From positions 1 to 64,000 of the forward strand of contig NZ_BMGC01000004.1 of assembly GCF_014639795.1 (NCBI RefSeq): a stretch of DNA of 64,000 nt, written 5' to 3'. The notes under the pieces were generated by a model. The model did not search any database, was not told where the DNA came from, and was given only the letters and a program-made list of their open reading frames with translations. The DNA comes from Gordonia jinhuaensis. Lineage in GTDB: Bacteria > Actinomycetota > Actinomycetes > Mycobacteriales > Mycobacteriaceae. Shown piece after piece: positions 52,918-62,529 of the stretch; within the stretch, counting starts at the first letter, position 1; the number at the start of each line of letters is the position of its first letter. The translations under genes and the position numbers were made by a program.

Positions 52918-53400
52918 ATGGCCGGCGGACAGTTCTGGACTGACGCCGAGTCTGATCGGCTGCGGGAACTGCACCGCCAGGGGGTGGCGTTGCATTCGAT
53001 CGCGAAGGAGATGGATCGGTCGAAGGACACGATCCGTCGGTGGTCGAAGAAGCTCGGGCTCAGCTACGACAGGTCGAAGACGGCGCGTGCGTCGACGGCT
53101 AAGCATGTGGACAACAAGGCACGCCGCGCGTCGTTGGAGGAACGGTTGCTCGTGAAGGCAGCTGAACTGCTCGATGAGACTGAGCGCGGCGAGCTGGTGT
53201 TCAGCTTCGGTGGCGCGGACAACACGTACAACGATCGCCTGTTGGACACCATGACGCCGCGGTCGAAGAAGGATCTCATCCAGGCGATCGGGTCGTTGCT
53301 GGTGTCGGCGAACAAGCTGCACGAACTCAACTCCGAGGGCCGTGACCTGCCTGCGGTGGATGCATGGTTGTCGGGGATGCTTGGAGGGGAAGCCGAGTGA
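52918..53400 (+). CDS. Terminase small subunit-like protein
   Basis: A 160-residue protein with an N-terminal helix-turn-helix (TDAESDRLRELHRQGVALHS, KEMDRSKDTIRRWSKKLG) for recognising the packaging site, and a helical C-terminus for assembly. It directly precedes the large subunit and overlaps it by four bases. Confidence 0.8.
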   Translation: MAGGQFWTDAESDRLRELHRQGVALHSIAKEMDRSKDTIRRWSKKLGLSYDRSKTARASTAKHVDNKARRASLEERLLVKAAELLDETERGELVFSFGGADNTYNDRLLDTMTPRSKKDLIQAIGSLLVSANKLHELNSEGRDLPAVDAWLSGMLGGEAE

Positions 53401-54701
53401 TCGTCAACCCGCTCGTTGGCAAGGGGCTGGCAGCAGCGAGGGCACCGAAAGCGCGCGTCAACGTGTACGAGGGGTCGGTGCGCTCATCCAAGACCATCGG
53501 CAGCCTCATCGAGTGGATCAGGTTCATTCGGCAAGGCCCGGACGGCAACCTGCTGATGACGGGCCGCACCCAGCGCACCATCATCAACAACCTCGTCCTA
53601 CCGATGCAGGAGATGTTGGGTACGCAGCGCTGCAAGATCAACTACGGATTGGGCACCGTCGACATCCTCGGTCGCACCATCCTGCTGATCGGCGCCGACA
53701 ACGAGGCCGCACGCACCAAGATTCAGGGCCTCACCTTGGCCGGCGCGTACGTCGATGAGGCGTCCACGCTGCCCGAGTCGTACTGGAACATGCTGGTGTC
53801 GCGCCTGAGTGTGCGTGGCGCGTGCTTGTGGGCCACCTGCAACCCCGAAGGCCCGCGACACTGGTTCAAGCTCAAGTGGCTCGACAAGGCCGCGTACTGG
53901 ATCACTCACGACGGCAGCATTCGTGACCGGCGCGGCGACCTCACACTTCCCGAGGGTGACGACAAGCGCCCCATCGACCTCCACCGGGTGTCGTTCATCC
54001 TCGACGACAACCCGAATCTCGACGCCGACTACGTTGCCAGCGTCAAGAGCATGTACACCGGCCTGTGGTATCGCCGCATGATCCTCGGAGAATGGGCGTT
54101 GGCCGACGGCGCGGTCTACGACATGTTCGACCCTGCACGGCATGTGGTGGACGAGCTACCCGAGATGCGCACCATCGTCGCTCTCGGCGTCGACCACGGC
54201 ATTCAGAACCCGACGCGCGGTGTGCTCATCGGCATCGGCACCGACGGCTGCCTGTACGTGGTGGCCGAGTGGAATCCGCCGAAGTGCACGGATGCTGAAC
54301 GCTCTCAACTGCTTCGGGCGTGGCTCGACCAGCAGGGGTGGCCTGAACGCATCTTCGTCGATCCCGCGGCGAAGGGCTTCCGTAACCAGTTGCGCGTCGA
54401 CGGCTTCACCAGCGTGTTCGCCGCGAACAACCGTGTGGTGCCTGGCATCACGCTCGTGTCGAGCCTGCTCGACGCCGACCGCCTCAAGATCCACCGCTCC
54501 TGCACCGCTCTGATCGACGAGATTCCCGGCTACGTGTGGGACACCAAGAAGGCCGAGGAGAAGGGCGAGGATGCGGTCATCAAGCTCGACGACCACAGCG
54601 TCGACAGTCTTAGGTACGCCATAGTTACGAGCCAAACCCTGTGGCGTCCTTACGTTTCCATCCCCACCCCGACCGTTGACCCCGAGGAGGTTGCCGCGTG
54701 A
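53397..54701 (+). CDS. Terminase large subunit
   Basis: A 434-residue protein with an ATPase domain (deviant Walker A YEGSVRSSKTIGS, Walker B GAYVDEAST, coupling motif ATCNPEGPRHWFK) and an RNase H-like nuclease domain (GVDHGIQNPTRGV, FVDPAAKGF, DDHSVDSLRYAI). It packages DNA into proheads. GTG start. Confidence 0.92.
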   Translation: MIVNPLVGKGLAAARAPKARVNVYEGSVRSSKTIGSLIEWIRFIRQGPDGNLLMTGRTQRTIINNLVLPMQEMLGTQRCKINYGLGTVDILGRTILLIGADNEAARTKIQGLTLAGAYVDEASTLPESYWNMLVSRLSVRGACLWATCNPEGPRHWFKLKWLDKAAYWITHDGSIRDRRGDLTLPEGDDKRPIDLHRVSFILDDNPNLDADYVASVKSMYTGLWYRRMILGEWALADGAVYDMFDPARHVVDELPEMRTIVALGVDHGIQNPTRGVLIGIGTDGCLYVVAEWNPPKCTDAERSQLLRAWLDQQGWPERIFVDPAAKGFRNQLRVDGFTSVFAANNRVVPGITLVSSLLDADRLKIHRSCTALIDEIPGYVWDTKKAEEKGEDAVIKLDDHSVDSLRYAIVTSQTLWRPYVSIPTPTVDPEEVAA

Positions 54702-56302
54702 GTGTCGACCTCCCCGCCAACGGCACACCCTGGCCGCCCAAGCCGCACGACAAGGTGCTGAGCGCGTGCGCCGAACGGCAGGTGTGGTGGGAAGGCGACC
54801 CCGATAAGCTCGCCACCTTCTACGGTGCACAGGGTGCGCAACGCTCCGACATGGTCAACACAGGCCGTGTGCAGCGGGCGTGGCGGGCGTTCTGGGGTCA
54901 GCGTGAACCAGGGCCGAGCAACCCGAAGCGGATGCATGTGCCGGTCGCTGCCGATCTCGGACGCGTTGCAGCACAATCCCTGTTCGCCGAACCCATCGTC
55001 ATCACCGACCCTGACGGCAACGAGCGGCTACAGGCGATCATCGACGACCTCGCCAACACCGACGAAGCACACGCTCGCCGACTGTCGGCTGCCGAGAGCG
55101 CATCCATGCTGTCAGGCGTGTACGGGCGCATCGTGTGGGATCGCAGCATCAGCGACAATCCGTGGATCGACTGGGTCGACGCCGACCGCGCGATCCCGAC
55201 ATTCCGCTGGGGACACCTGGTCGCGGTCACCTTCTGGACTGAACTCGACTCGGGCGACTCCAACGCGGTGTTGCGGTGGTTGCAGCACTACACGGCAGGA
55301 CGCATCGACCACGCGCTCTATCAGGGCACAGCCGACAACCTCGGACGTGTCGTGCCCCTCGCAGAGCATCCCGCCACCGCGGGGCTTGAGGTGACGATCG
55401 ACGGCACCGGCATCGAGACGGGCACCGACAGACTGTGCGCGGGCTACGCGCCGAACCTGCGGCCAAACCCGGAGTGGCGCAACGAACCTGCGCTCGCCTC
55501 ACTCGGCAGGGCTGACCTGACCCGCGATGTGCTGCATCTGCTCGACCGGATCGACGCCTGCTGGTCGTCGTGGATGAATGACCTCGAACTCGGGCGCGGG
55601 CGCGTGTTCGTCTCCGACGAGCTCCTGTCGGCGCGGCGGGGACACACCCCCGGCTTCGACCTTGACCAAGCGGTGTACTCACCCATCGGCGCGGGCATGG
55701 GTAGCACTGGTGAGGCCATGACGTACCTACAGGCGCAGCAGTTCGACATCCGGGTCGCCGAACACCAGGCCACTTTCGAGAACCTGCTACGCCGCGTGCT
55801 CTCCCGCGTCGGCTACTCACCCCTCACGTTCGGCCTGTCGGATGAGACGGCGGTGACCGCGACCGAGGTGGACGCCAAAGAGCGTGACACCAACAGCACC
55901 CGCGCCGCCCGCATCCGCTTGTGGTCGCCGACGATGGTGTCACTGAACACGACGCTGTTGCAGGTGGCCGCACATCTCAACGGCACACCGGAGCCTTCCG
56001 AGGATCTCGAAGTGTCGTGGCCGTCGATGCGTCAGCAGTCCGACAACCAGCGCGCCACGACGGTGCAGATGTGGGAGGCGGCGAAGGCCGCGTCGACGGA
56101 GACGAAGGTCCGCCATCTGCATCCTGAGTGGGATGACGGGCGGGTCGCCACTGAGGTCACGTTGATCGACGACGCCAACAGCATCAGCGTCGCGACGCTG
56201 CCCGAGGAATCCGACTTCACCACCGAGCCTGATGCCCCCGACGCCGAAGCGGTCGACGAGCAACAGCCCGACGAACCCGCGACACAGGAGCCACCGCGCT
56301 GA
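54698..56302 (+). CDS. Phage portal protein
   Basis: A 534-residue protein in the standard place after terminase. Core features include FDLDQAVYSPIGAGMGSTGE-like loops and a helical stem region, and the C-terminal 50 residues are acidic. It forms the dodecameric ring through which DNA passes. GTG start. Confidence 0.85.
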   Translation: MSVDLPANGTPWPPKPHDKVLSACAERQVWWEGDPDKLATFYGAQGAQRSDMVNTGRVQRAWRAFWGQREPGPSNPKRMHVPVAADLGRVAAQSLFAEPIVITDPDGNERLQAIIDDLANTDEAHARRLSAAESASMLSGVYGRIVWDRSISDNPWIDWVDADRAIPTFRWGHLVAVTFWTELDSGDSNAVLRWLQHYTAGRIDHALYQGTADNLGRVVPLAEHPATAGLEVTIDGTGIETGTDRLCAGYAPNLRPNPEWRNEPALASLGRADLTRDVLHLLDRIDACWSSWMNDLELGRGRVFVSDELLSARRGHTPGFDLDQAVYSPIGAGMGSTGEAMTYLQAQQFDIRVAEHQATFENLLRRVLSRVGYSPLTFGLSDETAVTATEVDAKERDTNSTRAARIRLWSPTMVSLNTTLLQVAAHLNGTPEPSEDLEVSWPSMRQQSDNQRATTVQMWEAAKAASTETKVRHLHPEWDDGRVATEVTLIDDANSISVATLPEESDFTTEPDAPDAEAVDEQQPDEPATQEPPR

Positions 56303-56457
56303 TGTGGTGGTTGACCCTGCCGATCTACGCCATCGCGCGCGCCGCCAAGGTGATCGAGGAACGCACAGCAGGCAAGGCGAGGCAACAGTTGGCATGGCAT
56401 CTCGCAGTACAGGCAGAGCGTTCGCTGCCGCACCCGCGAGCCGATAAGCTGGGCTGA
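56302..56457 (+). CDS. Small phage protein (51 residues)
   Basis: A 51-residue basic helical peptide (MWWLTLPIYAIARAAKVIEE) between portal and minor capsid genes, overlapping both by one base (TGATG). Confidence 0.55.
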   Translation: MWWLTLPIYAIARAAKVIEERTAGKARQQLAWHLAVQAERSLPHPRADKLG

Positions 56458-57557
56458 TGCCCCTGCAACCCGGCCCGCTCACCGAGCCGCTGGTGCAACA
56501 GATCCTCGCGATGTACGCCGCCGCCGAAGCCGACCTGCTGCAACGCATCGCGGCGAGGCTGGCGAAGGGCTTGGACTCACCCGATTGGGCTGAACGGCAG
56601 CTCCTCGAAGTGCAGACGTTCCGCCGCGAAGCCGAGATCATCTTGGCGAAGCTGCAAGCAGGCACCCCGGTCGCGGCACAAGAGGCAGCATCGTTGGCGA
56701 TCAACCGCGGTGCCGCTGTCGCCCAGGCTGAGATCGCGAAGGCCATCACGCCGGCAACCACTGCCATGACGAGCAGCGTCGGGGCGAGCATCGACACCTA
56801 CGCTCTGACCGCCGCAGCCGCCGACCTCACGCAGACGTTGGATGCGACACGACCTCGCATCTTCCGTAGCATCACCGACGCCTACCGCGACGTCATCGCG
56901 AAGGCCGCACAACCGGCGATGGTGGGGGCACAAACACAGCGTGAGGTTGTTGCCCGCGCGCTCTCGGACTTCGCCCGCAAAGGCATCACGGGATTCCGTG
57001 ACCGCTCGGGGCGTCAGTGGGAGATGCAGTCCTACGTGGACATGGCAACCCGCTCAGCGCTGATGAACGCCGCGGTCGAGGGGCACACGGCGAAGCTGGA
57101 AGCCAACGGCTTCGACCTCGTCATCATCTCCGACGTGCCGCAAGAGTGCGAGCGCTGCCGCCCATGGGAGGGCAAGGTGCTGTCGCTGTCGGGGCGTCCG
57201 ACGACCGAGGCGAAGTGGGCCAACGGCAAGCCGGTGAAGATCGCGGGCACCCTGGCGCAGGCACGTTCGGCGGGGCTGTATCACCCCGGCTGTCGACACT
57301 CGCACACAGCGTTCATCCCTGGTCGCACACGCTCATTCGGTGAGACGGCAGACCCGCAAGGGCAGGCCGATCGCGAGAAGCTGCGCTACCTCGAACGGCA
57401 GGTGCGAGCGGCCAAACGCCAGCAAGCCGTCGCGATCGACGACGAGGCTGCGAAGGTGGCGAAGGCACGAGTTCGCGCCTACCAAGCGAAGATCCGCGAG
57501 CACACGGCGAACACGTCGGCGAAGCGTGTCCCCTGGCGCGAGCAGATTCACGACTGA
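56457..57557 (+). CDS. Phage minor capsid protein (MuF/min_cap2-like)
   Basis: A 366-residue protein with a helical N-terminus and a C-terminal domain containing SDVPQECERCRPWEGKVLSL and AGLYHPGCRHSHTAFIPG, the Cys/His hallmarks of phage minor capsid proteins injected with DNA. Lys/Arg-rich C-terminal coil. The gap to 57655 has a six-pair hairpin (CCCGAC/GTCGGG, 57563-57580). Confidence 0.85.
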   Translation: MPLQPGPLTEPLVQQILAMYAAAEADLLQRIAARLAKGLDSPDWAERQLLEVQTFRREAEIILAKLQAGTPVAAQEAASLAINRGAAVAQAEIAKAITPATTAMTSSVGASIDTYALTAAAADLTQTLDATRPRIFRSITDAYRDVIAKAAQPAMVGAQTQREVVARALSDFARKGITGFRDRSGRQWEMQSYVDMATRSALMNAAVEGHTAKLEANGFDLVIISDVPQECERCRPWEGKVLSLSGRPTTEAKWANGKPVKIAGTLAQARSAGLYHPGCRHSHTAFIPGRTRSFGETADPQGQADREKLRYLERQVRAAKRQQAVAIDDEAAKVAKARVRAYQAKIREHTANTSAKRVPWREQIHD

Positions 57558-57655
57558 GACTTCCCGACCTCAATGTCGGGTGACCCCGCACCGCTCCTGG
57601 TGACGGGGATATCGGCGTGCGCGCGATGCGCCCGCCCAGATCGAAGGATGCCGCG

Positions 57656-58273
57656 ATGGCAGACACCGCACTACCCATTCACCCGGTCACCGGACTCCGT
57701 GCCCTTGGGCTCGGTAAACGTGGCCCCATCTGGCCCGTCATCGGCGGCAATGGTGAGGGTGGAGACCCCCCAACCGACCCCAACCCGCCCACCGATCCCC
57801 CGGCAGACCCGCCGAGCGATCCGCCCGCCGACGCGGACCCGAAACCGGGTGACGACGACAAACTCGGCGAAGGCGGCAAGAAGGCGCTCGACGCCGAACG
57901 CGAACGCGCCAAAGCTCTCGATAAAGAACTCAAGGCGCTCAAGGCCGCTCAGCAGAAGGCCGAACGTGCCAAGCTCGACGACACCGAACGCGCCAAGGCC
58001 GAAGCAGCCGACGCCGCCGACCGTGCCGACAAGGCCGAACGACGCGCCGCGCTCCTCGAAGCCGCTGTCGCTCACGGCCTCACCAAGGACGATCTCGAAC
58101 TCCTCGAGGACACCCCCGTCGACAAGATCGACGCCAAGGCCAAGAAGCTCGCCGCCATCCGCAAGGCCTCGGCCAAGGCAGGCAGCTCGGGCGGTGAAGC
58201 CACCGGTAGCCGGGGCGCACAGAAGCCAACCAGTCTCGGCGGCGCCATCTCGGCGCACTACGCCACCCAGTAG
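57656..58273 (+). CDS. Capsid scaffolding protein
   Basis: A 205-residue protein: a Pro/Asp-rich low-complexity stretch (DPPTDPNPPTDPPADPPSD), then a long charged coiled coil (ALDAERERAKALDKELKALK), ending in a flexible Ser/Gly-rich tail. Directly upstream of the major capsid gene, as usual. AAGGA precedes ATG 57656. Confidence 0.85.
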   Translation: MADTALPIHPVTGLRALGLGKRGPIWPVIGGNGEGGDPPTDPNPPTDPPADPPSDPPADADPKPGDDDKLGEGGKKALDAERERAKALDKELKALKAAQQKAERAKLDDTERAKAEAADAADRADKAERRAALLEAAVAHGLTKDDLELLEDTPVDKIDAKAKKLAAIRKASAKAGSSGGEATGSRGAQKPTSLGGAISAHYATQ

Positions 58274-58320
58274 ACCCCCGATCCCGCGATCCTGCGGGGA
58301 AGTGAAAGGAGCACGCCACC

Positions 58321-59325
58321 ATGGCTGTCACCCTCGCAGAATCGAAGAACAACGCCGTCCAGGACTACGACCCCATGGTCATCGACGAGTTCCGCAAGGA
58401 ATCCGCCATCCTGGACGCACTCATTTTCGACGACGTCGTCAACCCCGCAGGCGGGGGCGCGACCCTCGACTACGGATACCGGCGCCTCGTCACCCAGGCC
58501 GACGCCGCATTCCGCGCGTACAACACCGAGTACACGCCCGCGAACGTCACCACCGCGAAGTACAGCGTGACGCTGGCCGTGCTCGGCGGTGCGTTCGAGA
58601 TCGATCGCGTGCTCGCCAAGCTCGGCCCCGCCGCCAGCGGCGCCGTCGCGCTCAACATGAGCCAGAAGATCAAGGCCGCCCGCGCCAAGTTCTCCGACGC
58701 CGTCATCAACGGCGACACCGCAACCGACGCCAACGGCTTCGACGGTCTCGACAAGGCACTCATCGGTTCCTCGACCGAGGTCGGCGCCACCGCGGTCACC
58801 GATTGGACCGACTTCGACACCGACACCCGGTCGCCGTTCAAGGGCCTCGACAAGCTCGACGAATGGCTGTCCTACCTCGACGGCGCACCGACGCTCATCC
58901 TCGGCAACAAGAAGGCGTTGGCCCGGGTGCGTGCACTCGCCCGACGGTCCGGCCAGTACACCAAAGACCCGATCGATGGACTCCTCGGCGCGAACGGACG
59001 CCCGATCGTCCGAGAGTCCTACGGCAACATCACCTTCGTCGACCCCGGCGACAAGGCGGGCAGCTCGAACCCGATCATCCCGATCTCGACCCGCACCGTG
59101 AACTCGGTGTCCACCACCGGCCTGACCGACCTGTACGCCATCCGCATTGGCCTGGACGGCTTCCACGGCGTCTCGACGGTCGGTGGCCAGATCGTGCAGT
59201 CGTGGTTGCCGGACTTCTCGACCTCGGGCGCGGTGAAGAAGGGCGAGGTCGAGCTCGGCCCCGTGGGCGTCGCCCTCAAGGCCACCAAGGCTGCGTCCGT
59301 GCTCCGCAACATCAAGGTTCAGTGA
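58321..59325 (+). CDS. Major capsid protein
   Basis: A 334-residue protein of the HK97-fold type, with GGGATLDYGYRRLVTQADAA and TVNSVSTTGLTDLYAIRIGL. A strong AAAGGAG ribosome-binding site fits high expression. Confidence 0.85.
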   Translation: MAVTLAESKNNAVQDYDPMVIDEFRKESAILDALIFDDVVNPAGGGATLDYGYRRLVTQADAAFRAYNTEYTPANVTTAKYSVTLAVLGGAFEIDRVLAKLGPAASGAVALNMSQKIKAARAKFSDAVINGDTATDANGFDGLDKALIGSSTEVGATAVTDWTDFDTDTRSPFKGLDKLDEWLSYLDGAPTLILGNKKALARVRALARRSGQYTKDPIDGLLGANGRPIVRESYGNITFVDPGDKAGSSNPIIPISTRTVNSVSTTGLTDLYAIRIGLDGFHGVSTVGGQIVQSWLPDFSTSGAVKKGEVELGPVGVALKATKAASVLRNIKVQ

Positions 59326-59333
59326 GGTTCCCC

Positions 59334-59627
59334 ATGGCCAAGATCACCGCCCCCGTCAAGGATTTCAGCGGCACCGTGGCAGGCGTCGACTTCGTCGAGG
59401 GCGTCGGCGACACCGACGACGAGAACGCCATCGCCTACTTCGAGCGCCAAGGCTACGAGGTCTCCAAGGCGAAGGCGAAGGTCGATATCCCCGACGGCGA
59501 ACCGTCGGACTCGTGGACGGTCGCACAGCTCAAGGCGTACGCCGCAGAGCATGACGTGGACCTCGGGGACGCGAAGAACAAGCCGGATATTCTCGCGGTC
59601 CTGGCCGCCGAGCAGCCCGACTCCTGA
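59334..59627 (+). CDS. Small structural protein with Rho-N/SAP-like C-terminus
   Basis: A 97-residue protein: an N-terminal beta segment (FSGTVAGVDFVEGVGDTDDE) followed by SWTVAQLKAYAAEHDVDLGD, a Rho-N-like helical motif common in small proteins next to phage capsid genes. Possibly a head decoration or completion protein. Confidence 0.7.
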   Translation: MAKITAPVKDFSGTVAGVDFVEGVGDTDDENAIAYFERQGYEVSKAKAKVDIPDGEPSDSWTVAQLKAYAAEHDVDLGDAKNKPDILAVLAAEQPDS

Positions 59628-59692
59628 CATGTCCGACCCGGTCGGGGCGCTGCAGCCCCGGCCGGGCGGGCACCACCACCCTAGGAGCGACC

Positions 59693-60100
59693 GTGCTGAT
59701 CCACGCCACCGCCGACCAGCTCACCACCTTCATGGGCGAACAACCCGACCTCGACGTCAACGTCGACGCGATGCTCCGCAAAGCCTCGATCATGGTCACC
59801 TCGGTGACCCGCCGAGACTGGTTCCCCGTGCAGGACAACGGAATGTTTGCCGACGATGACCTGCGTGAGGCGATGGCTGACGCCACCTGCGCGCAGGTCG
59901 AGCACTGGCTCAACGCCGACATCAACCCGCTCGCCGGTGGTGCACAATCCGACATCGTCGCCTCCTCAGGCGTCGACGGCGGGTCGGTCACCTTCGTCGC
60001 GCCGACCGTCGCCGACCTGGCTGCCGCCACAGACGCCCTGTGCGCCGACAGCCTGCGGATCCTGCGTAACGCGGGTCTGGCCACGGCAGTGGTGTGGTGA
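59693..60100 (+). CDS. Head-tail connector protein
   Basis: A 135-residue GTG-started protein with the helical pattern of gp6/gp15-like connectors (ADQLTTFMGEQPDLDVNVDA, DATCAQVEHWLNADINPL). It probably forms the ring below the portal. Confidence 0.75.
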   Translation: MLIHATADQLTTFMGEQPDLDVNVDAMLRKASIMVTSVTRRDWFPVQDNGMFADDDLREAMADATCAQVEHWLNADINPLAGGAQSDIVASSGVDGGSVTFVAPTVADLAAATDALCADSLRILRNAGLATAVVW

Positions 60101-60423
60101 TGGCCCGCGACCCCCTCGCGATGTGGTGGCGGATGCCCGTCGAGGTGCGACGCCTCATCGGCTCCGGCCCCTACGGCGACACCTTCGACAACGACACGCA
60201 GATCCTCGGGAAGCTCCGCTCCGGTAACCGGCTGATCCGCGACGCCACCGGCGCGCAGGTCGTGTCATCGAGCGGTGCCGCGTTCCCTGTCGACACCGAC
60301 ACCATCCCCGTCGGATCGCAGGCCAGGCTCCCCGGCGGCGGATGGCGAACCGTCATCGCCGAAGCCCGCCACCAGACCGGAACCGGAAAGACCCCCGACT
60401 ACTACTCCATCGACCTCGACTGA
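60100..60423 (+). CDS. Head-tail joining (stopper) protein
   Basis: A 107-residue beta-rich protein (ATG in TGATG). Its position after the connector fits the head-closure role. GTGs at 60094 and 60097 are also possible starts. Confidence 0.65.
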   Translation: MARDPLAMWWRMPVEVRRLIGSGPYGDTFDNDTQILGKLRSGNRLIRDATGAQVVSSSGAAFPVDTDTIPVGSQARLPGGGWRTVIAEARHQTGTGKTPDYYSIDLD

Positions 60424-60433
60424 GGAGACCGTC

Positions 60434-60766
60434 ATGGCCGTGACCGTCAACTGGGACGGCGACAACACCCTCAACGACGACGACCTCGAACGCGGTCTGC
60501 TCGCCGGGGCCGAACTGCTCCTGGACGAATCCAACCGCAAAGCACCCATCGAGACCGGCGCCTTGATCCGCTCGGGAACCGCAGTCGCACAAGGCAATCA
60601 AGCCGCCGTCGGCTACAACACGCCCTACGCGGTACGCCAGCACGAAGAGGTCGGCTACCACCACGACGCCGGCCGCGAAGCGAAGTTCCTCGAGAACGCG
60701 CTCCACAACCACAAGGACCAGATCCTCGGAGCCATCGGCGACGCGATCCGCGAAGGCCTCACATGA
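60434..60766 (+). CDS. HK97 gp10-like / neck protein
   Basis: A 110-residue protein containing NRKAPIETGALIRSG and YNTPYAVRQHEEVGYHH, the hallmark of the HK97 gp10 / minor capsid family in the head-tail joint. Overlaps the next gene by four bases. Confidence 0.78.
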   Translation: MAVTVNWDGDNTLNDDDLERGLLAGAELLLDESNRKAPIETGALIRSGTAVAQGNQAAVGYNTPYAVRQHEEVGYHHDAGREAKFLENALHNHKDQILGAIGDAIREGLT

Positions 60767-61200
60767 CCATCGCCCCCGCCGCCGTCCTCGACGCCCTCGC
60801 ACAGCACATGGCTGACGTCGGTGTCGCCGTCTACACCCCGAACGGCATCTACACCGGCACACCCACACTGCCCGCCATCTACTTCGGGGCCATGCCCACC
60901 AGCGGACCCGACCGCGCCGTCACCCTCAACCACTACGGCTCCGACCCCGACATCTTCACCATCGACTGCACACCCACGCTGTACGCGCAGATCCGGTGGC
61001 GCGGCACGAAAGACCCCCGCGTCGTCCACGACGACGCCTGGCGCGGCTTCCTCGCGCTGCACAACACTTCCGGCTCCTGGCCGGGAGGGGTCGAGGTTCG
61101 CATCATCACCCGCCACATCGACGGGCCCCTCGACGCCGACACCAACGGGCGATACCTCAAGCCCGACTCGTACACCATCGCCCTACAACCAGGAGACTGA
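60763..61200 (+). CDS. Tail terminator protein
   Basis: A 145-residue protein at the standard position before the major tail gene; helix at the start (PAAVLDALAQHMADVGVAVY) and beta strands afterward, as in gpU-like terminators that cap the tail tube. Confidence 0.7.
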   Translation: MTIAPAAVLDALAQHMADVGVAVYTPNGIYTGTPTLPAIYFGAMPTSGPDRAVTLNHYGSDPDIFTIDCTPTLYAQIRWRGTKDPRVVHDDAWRGFLALHNTSGSWPGGVEVRIITRHIDGPLDADTNGRYLKPDSYTIALQPGD

Positions 61201-61202
61201 CC

Positions 61203-61949
61203 ATGGCCGTCCCACTTCAGCAGTCCAGCAACGCAAGCCTCAAGTACTTCAACGCCGGCCAGTGGCGGTGGGAGATCGACTGCTCCGCCGCCCAGGACGG
61301 CTCCAACTGGCAGGAGCTGCGCGCACTGACCTCCGGCACCGTCGCCTTCTCCCCGAAGTCCGTCGACGACACCGACTTCGGCTCCAACGGCTGGGCGTCG
61401 GCCGCGATCATGGGCAACAGCTGGAAGATCGACCTCAAGGGTGCGGTCAAGGGCACCGGCGTCAAGCCGAACCGCGTCATCAACCCCGCCCTCGTTCGCC
61501 TCCTCAACGCCGGCATGACCCTCGGCGACGACAACACCATCCACCTGCGCGGCTGGCGCACCGACGAACTGCCCCTGTCATTCGAGGGCTACGCGGCGTG
61601 CGAGACGAACCTCGACGACGGCAAGCCCGACGGCGGCCAGAACTGGACCGGCACCCTCACCGGCAAGGGCGCGCCGATCCCGATCGCCAAGCAGACCGCT
61701 GCCGGCACCATCGGCGCCGTGCTGACGCTCAACACCGCGACGTCGGTCACCCTCGGCCTCAACGGCAAGGCGGTCGCCGTCACCCCATCGACCACGGCGA
61801 GCGCATTGCAGACCGCAGTGCAAGCGGTCACCGGGTTCTCGGCGACCACCGTCACCGGCTCGACGGGCGGGCCGTACACGTTCGCCAACATCCCGGCGTC
61901 GGCGACGCTGAGCGTGCTGTCCAACGACGGCACCGCCACCTTCGCCTGA
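61203..61949 (+). CDS. Major tail protein
   Basis: A 248-residue tail-tube protein. The N-terminal 170 residues form the tube domain; residues from about 175 carry a second domain with low-complexity Thr/Ala (TSVTLGLNGKAVAVTPSTTA). Its place before the tail chaperone and tape-measure genes supports the call. Confidence 0.8.
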   Translation: MAVPLQQSSNASLKYFNAGQWRWEIDCSAAQDGSNWQELRALTSGTVAFSPKSVDDTDFGSNGWASAAIMGNSWKIDLKGAVKGTGVKPNRVINPALVRLLNAGMTLGDDNTIHLRGWRTDELPLSFEGYAACETNLDDGKPDGGQNWTGTLTGKGAPIPIAKQTAAGTIGAVLTLNTATSVTLGLNGKAVAVTPSTTASALQTAVQAVTGFSATTVTGSTGGPYTFANIPASATLSVLSNDGTATFA

Positions 61950-61961
61950 CCCCGAAACCGC

Positions 61962-62001
61962 GGGCGGGCCGGATAACACCTCCTCGGCGTCCGGCCCGCC
62001 C
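61962..62001 (+). terminator. Hairpin after the major tail gene
   Basis: GGGCGGGCCGGA pairs perfectly with TCCGGCCCGCCC over a 16-base loop. No T-run; it may attenuate transcription after the highly expressed tail gene. Confidence 0.65.
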
Positions 62002-62034
62002 GTCACCACATCCACCTCGCAGAAACCCAGGAGC

Positions 62035-62529
62035 ATGAGCGACTTCCCAGACCTCGACGAATTCTTCGACCCCGCAATGCGCCTCACCATCCGCGGGGTC
62101 GAGTACGTCATCAACCCGCCCAGCGTGAAAGACGGCATCAAGATCCGGCTGTTCTTCGACGACCCGAAGAAGAAGGGCACCGGCCTCGACCGTCTGCACT
62201 GGATGGCGAAACTTCTCGGAGCGACCTTCGACCCCGAGGCCGAGGAGTTCTCCGGCGGCGTCTGGTCGCAGATGGAAGCCGACGGATGCTCCGCCGAAGA
62301 GATCCTGCGCGCCGGAAACGCCGCACTCCTACGGTGGGGCGTCAACAGTGAAGTCGCGCAGGTCTTCTGGGGACCAGACGATCTCGGATTCCCGGACATC
62401 GCCCCGGAGAAGGAAGTGGACGCGGCGGGAAACCGTTCGGCCCGCCGAGCGCGGGCCAAGAAGAAGCCGAAGAAGGCCACCTCATCCAAGGCCGATACGG
62501 CCTCTACGACCCCCGCCCCGGAGCACTAG
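62035..62529 (+). CDS. Tail assembly chaperone (upstream frame, gpG-like)
   Basis: A 164-residue protein with FPDLDEFFDPAMRLTIRGVE at the start and a Lys-rich end (RRARAKKKPKKATSSKA). It precedes the tape-measure gene and is followed in the -1 frame by a second open frame. These are the traits of gpG/gpGT pairs that chaperone the tape-measure protein. Confidence 0.8.
   Translation: MSDFPDLDEFFDPAMRLTIRGVEYVINPPSVKDGIKIRLFFDDPKKKGTGLDRLHWMAKLLGATFDPEAEEFSGGVWSQMEADGCSAEEILRAGNAALLRWGVNSEVAQVFWGPDDLGFPDIAPEKEVDAAGNRSARRARAKKKPKKATSSKADTASTTPAPEH

Noticed and set aside
57573-59333. 684-residue frame spanning scaffold and major capsid genes
   Set aside because: Out of frame with both convincing genes; only its last part, from ATG 59334, is a real small gene.
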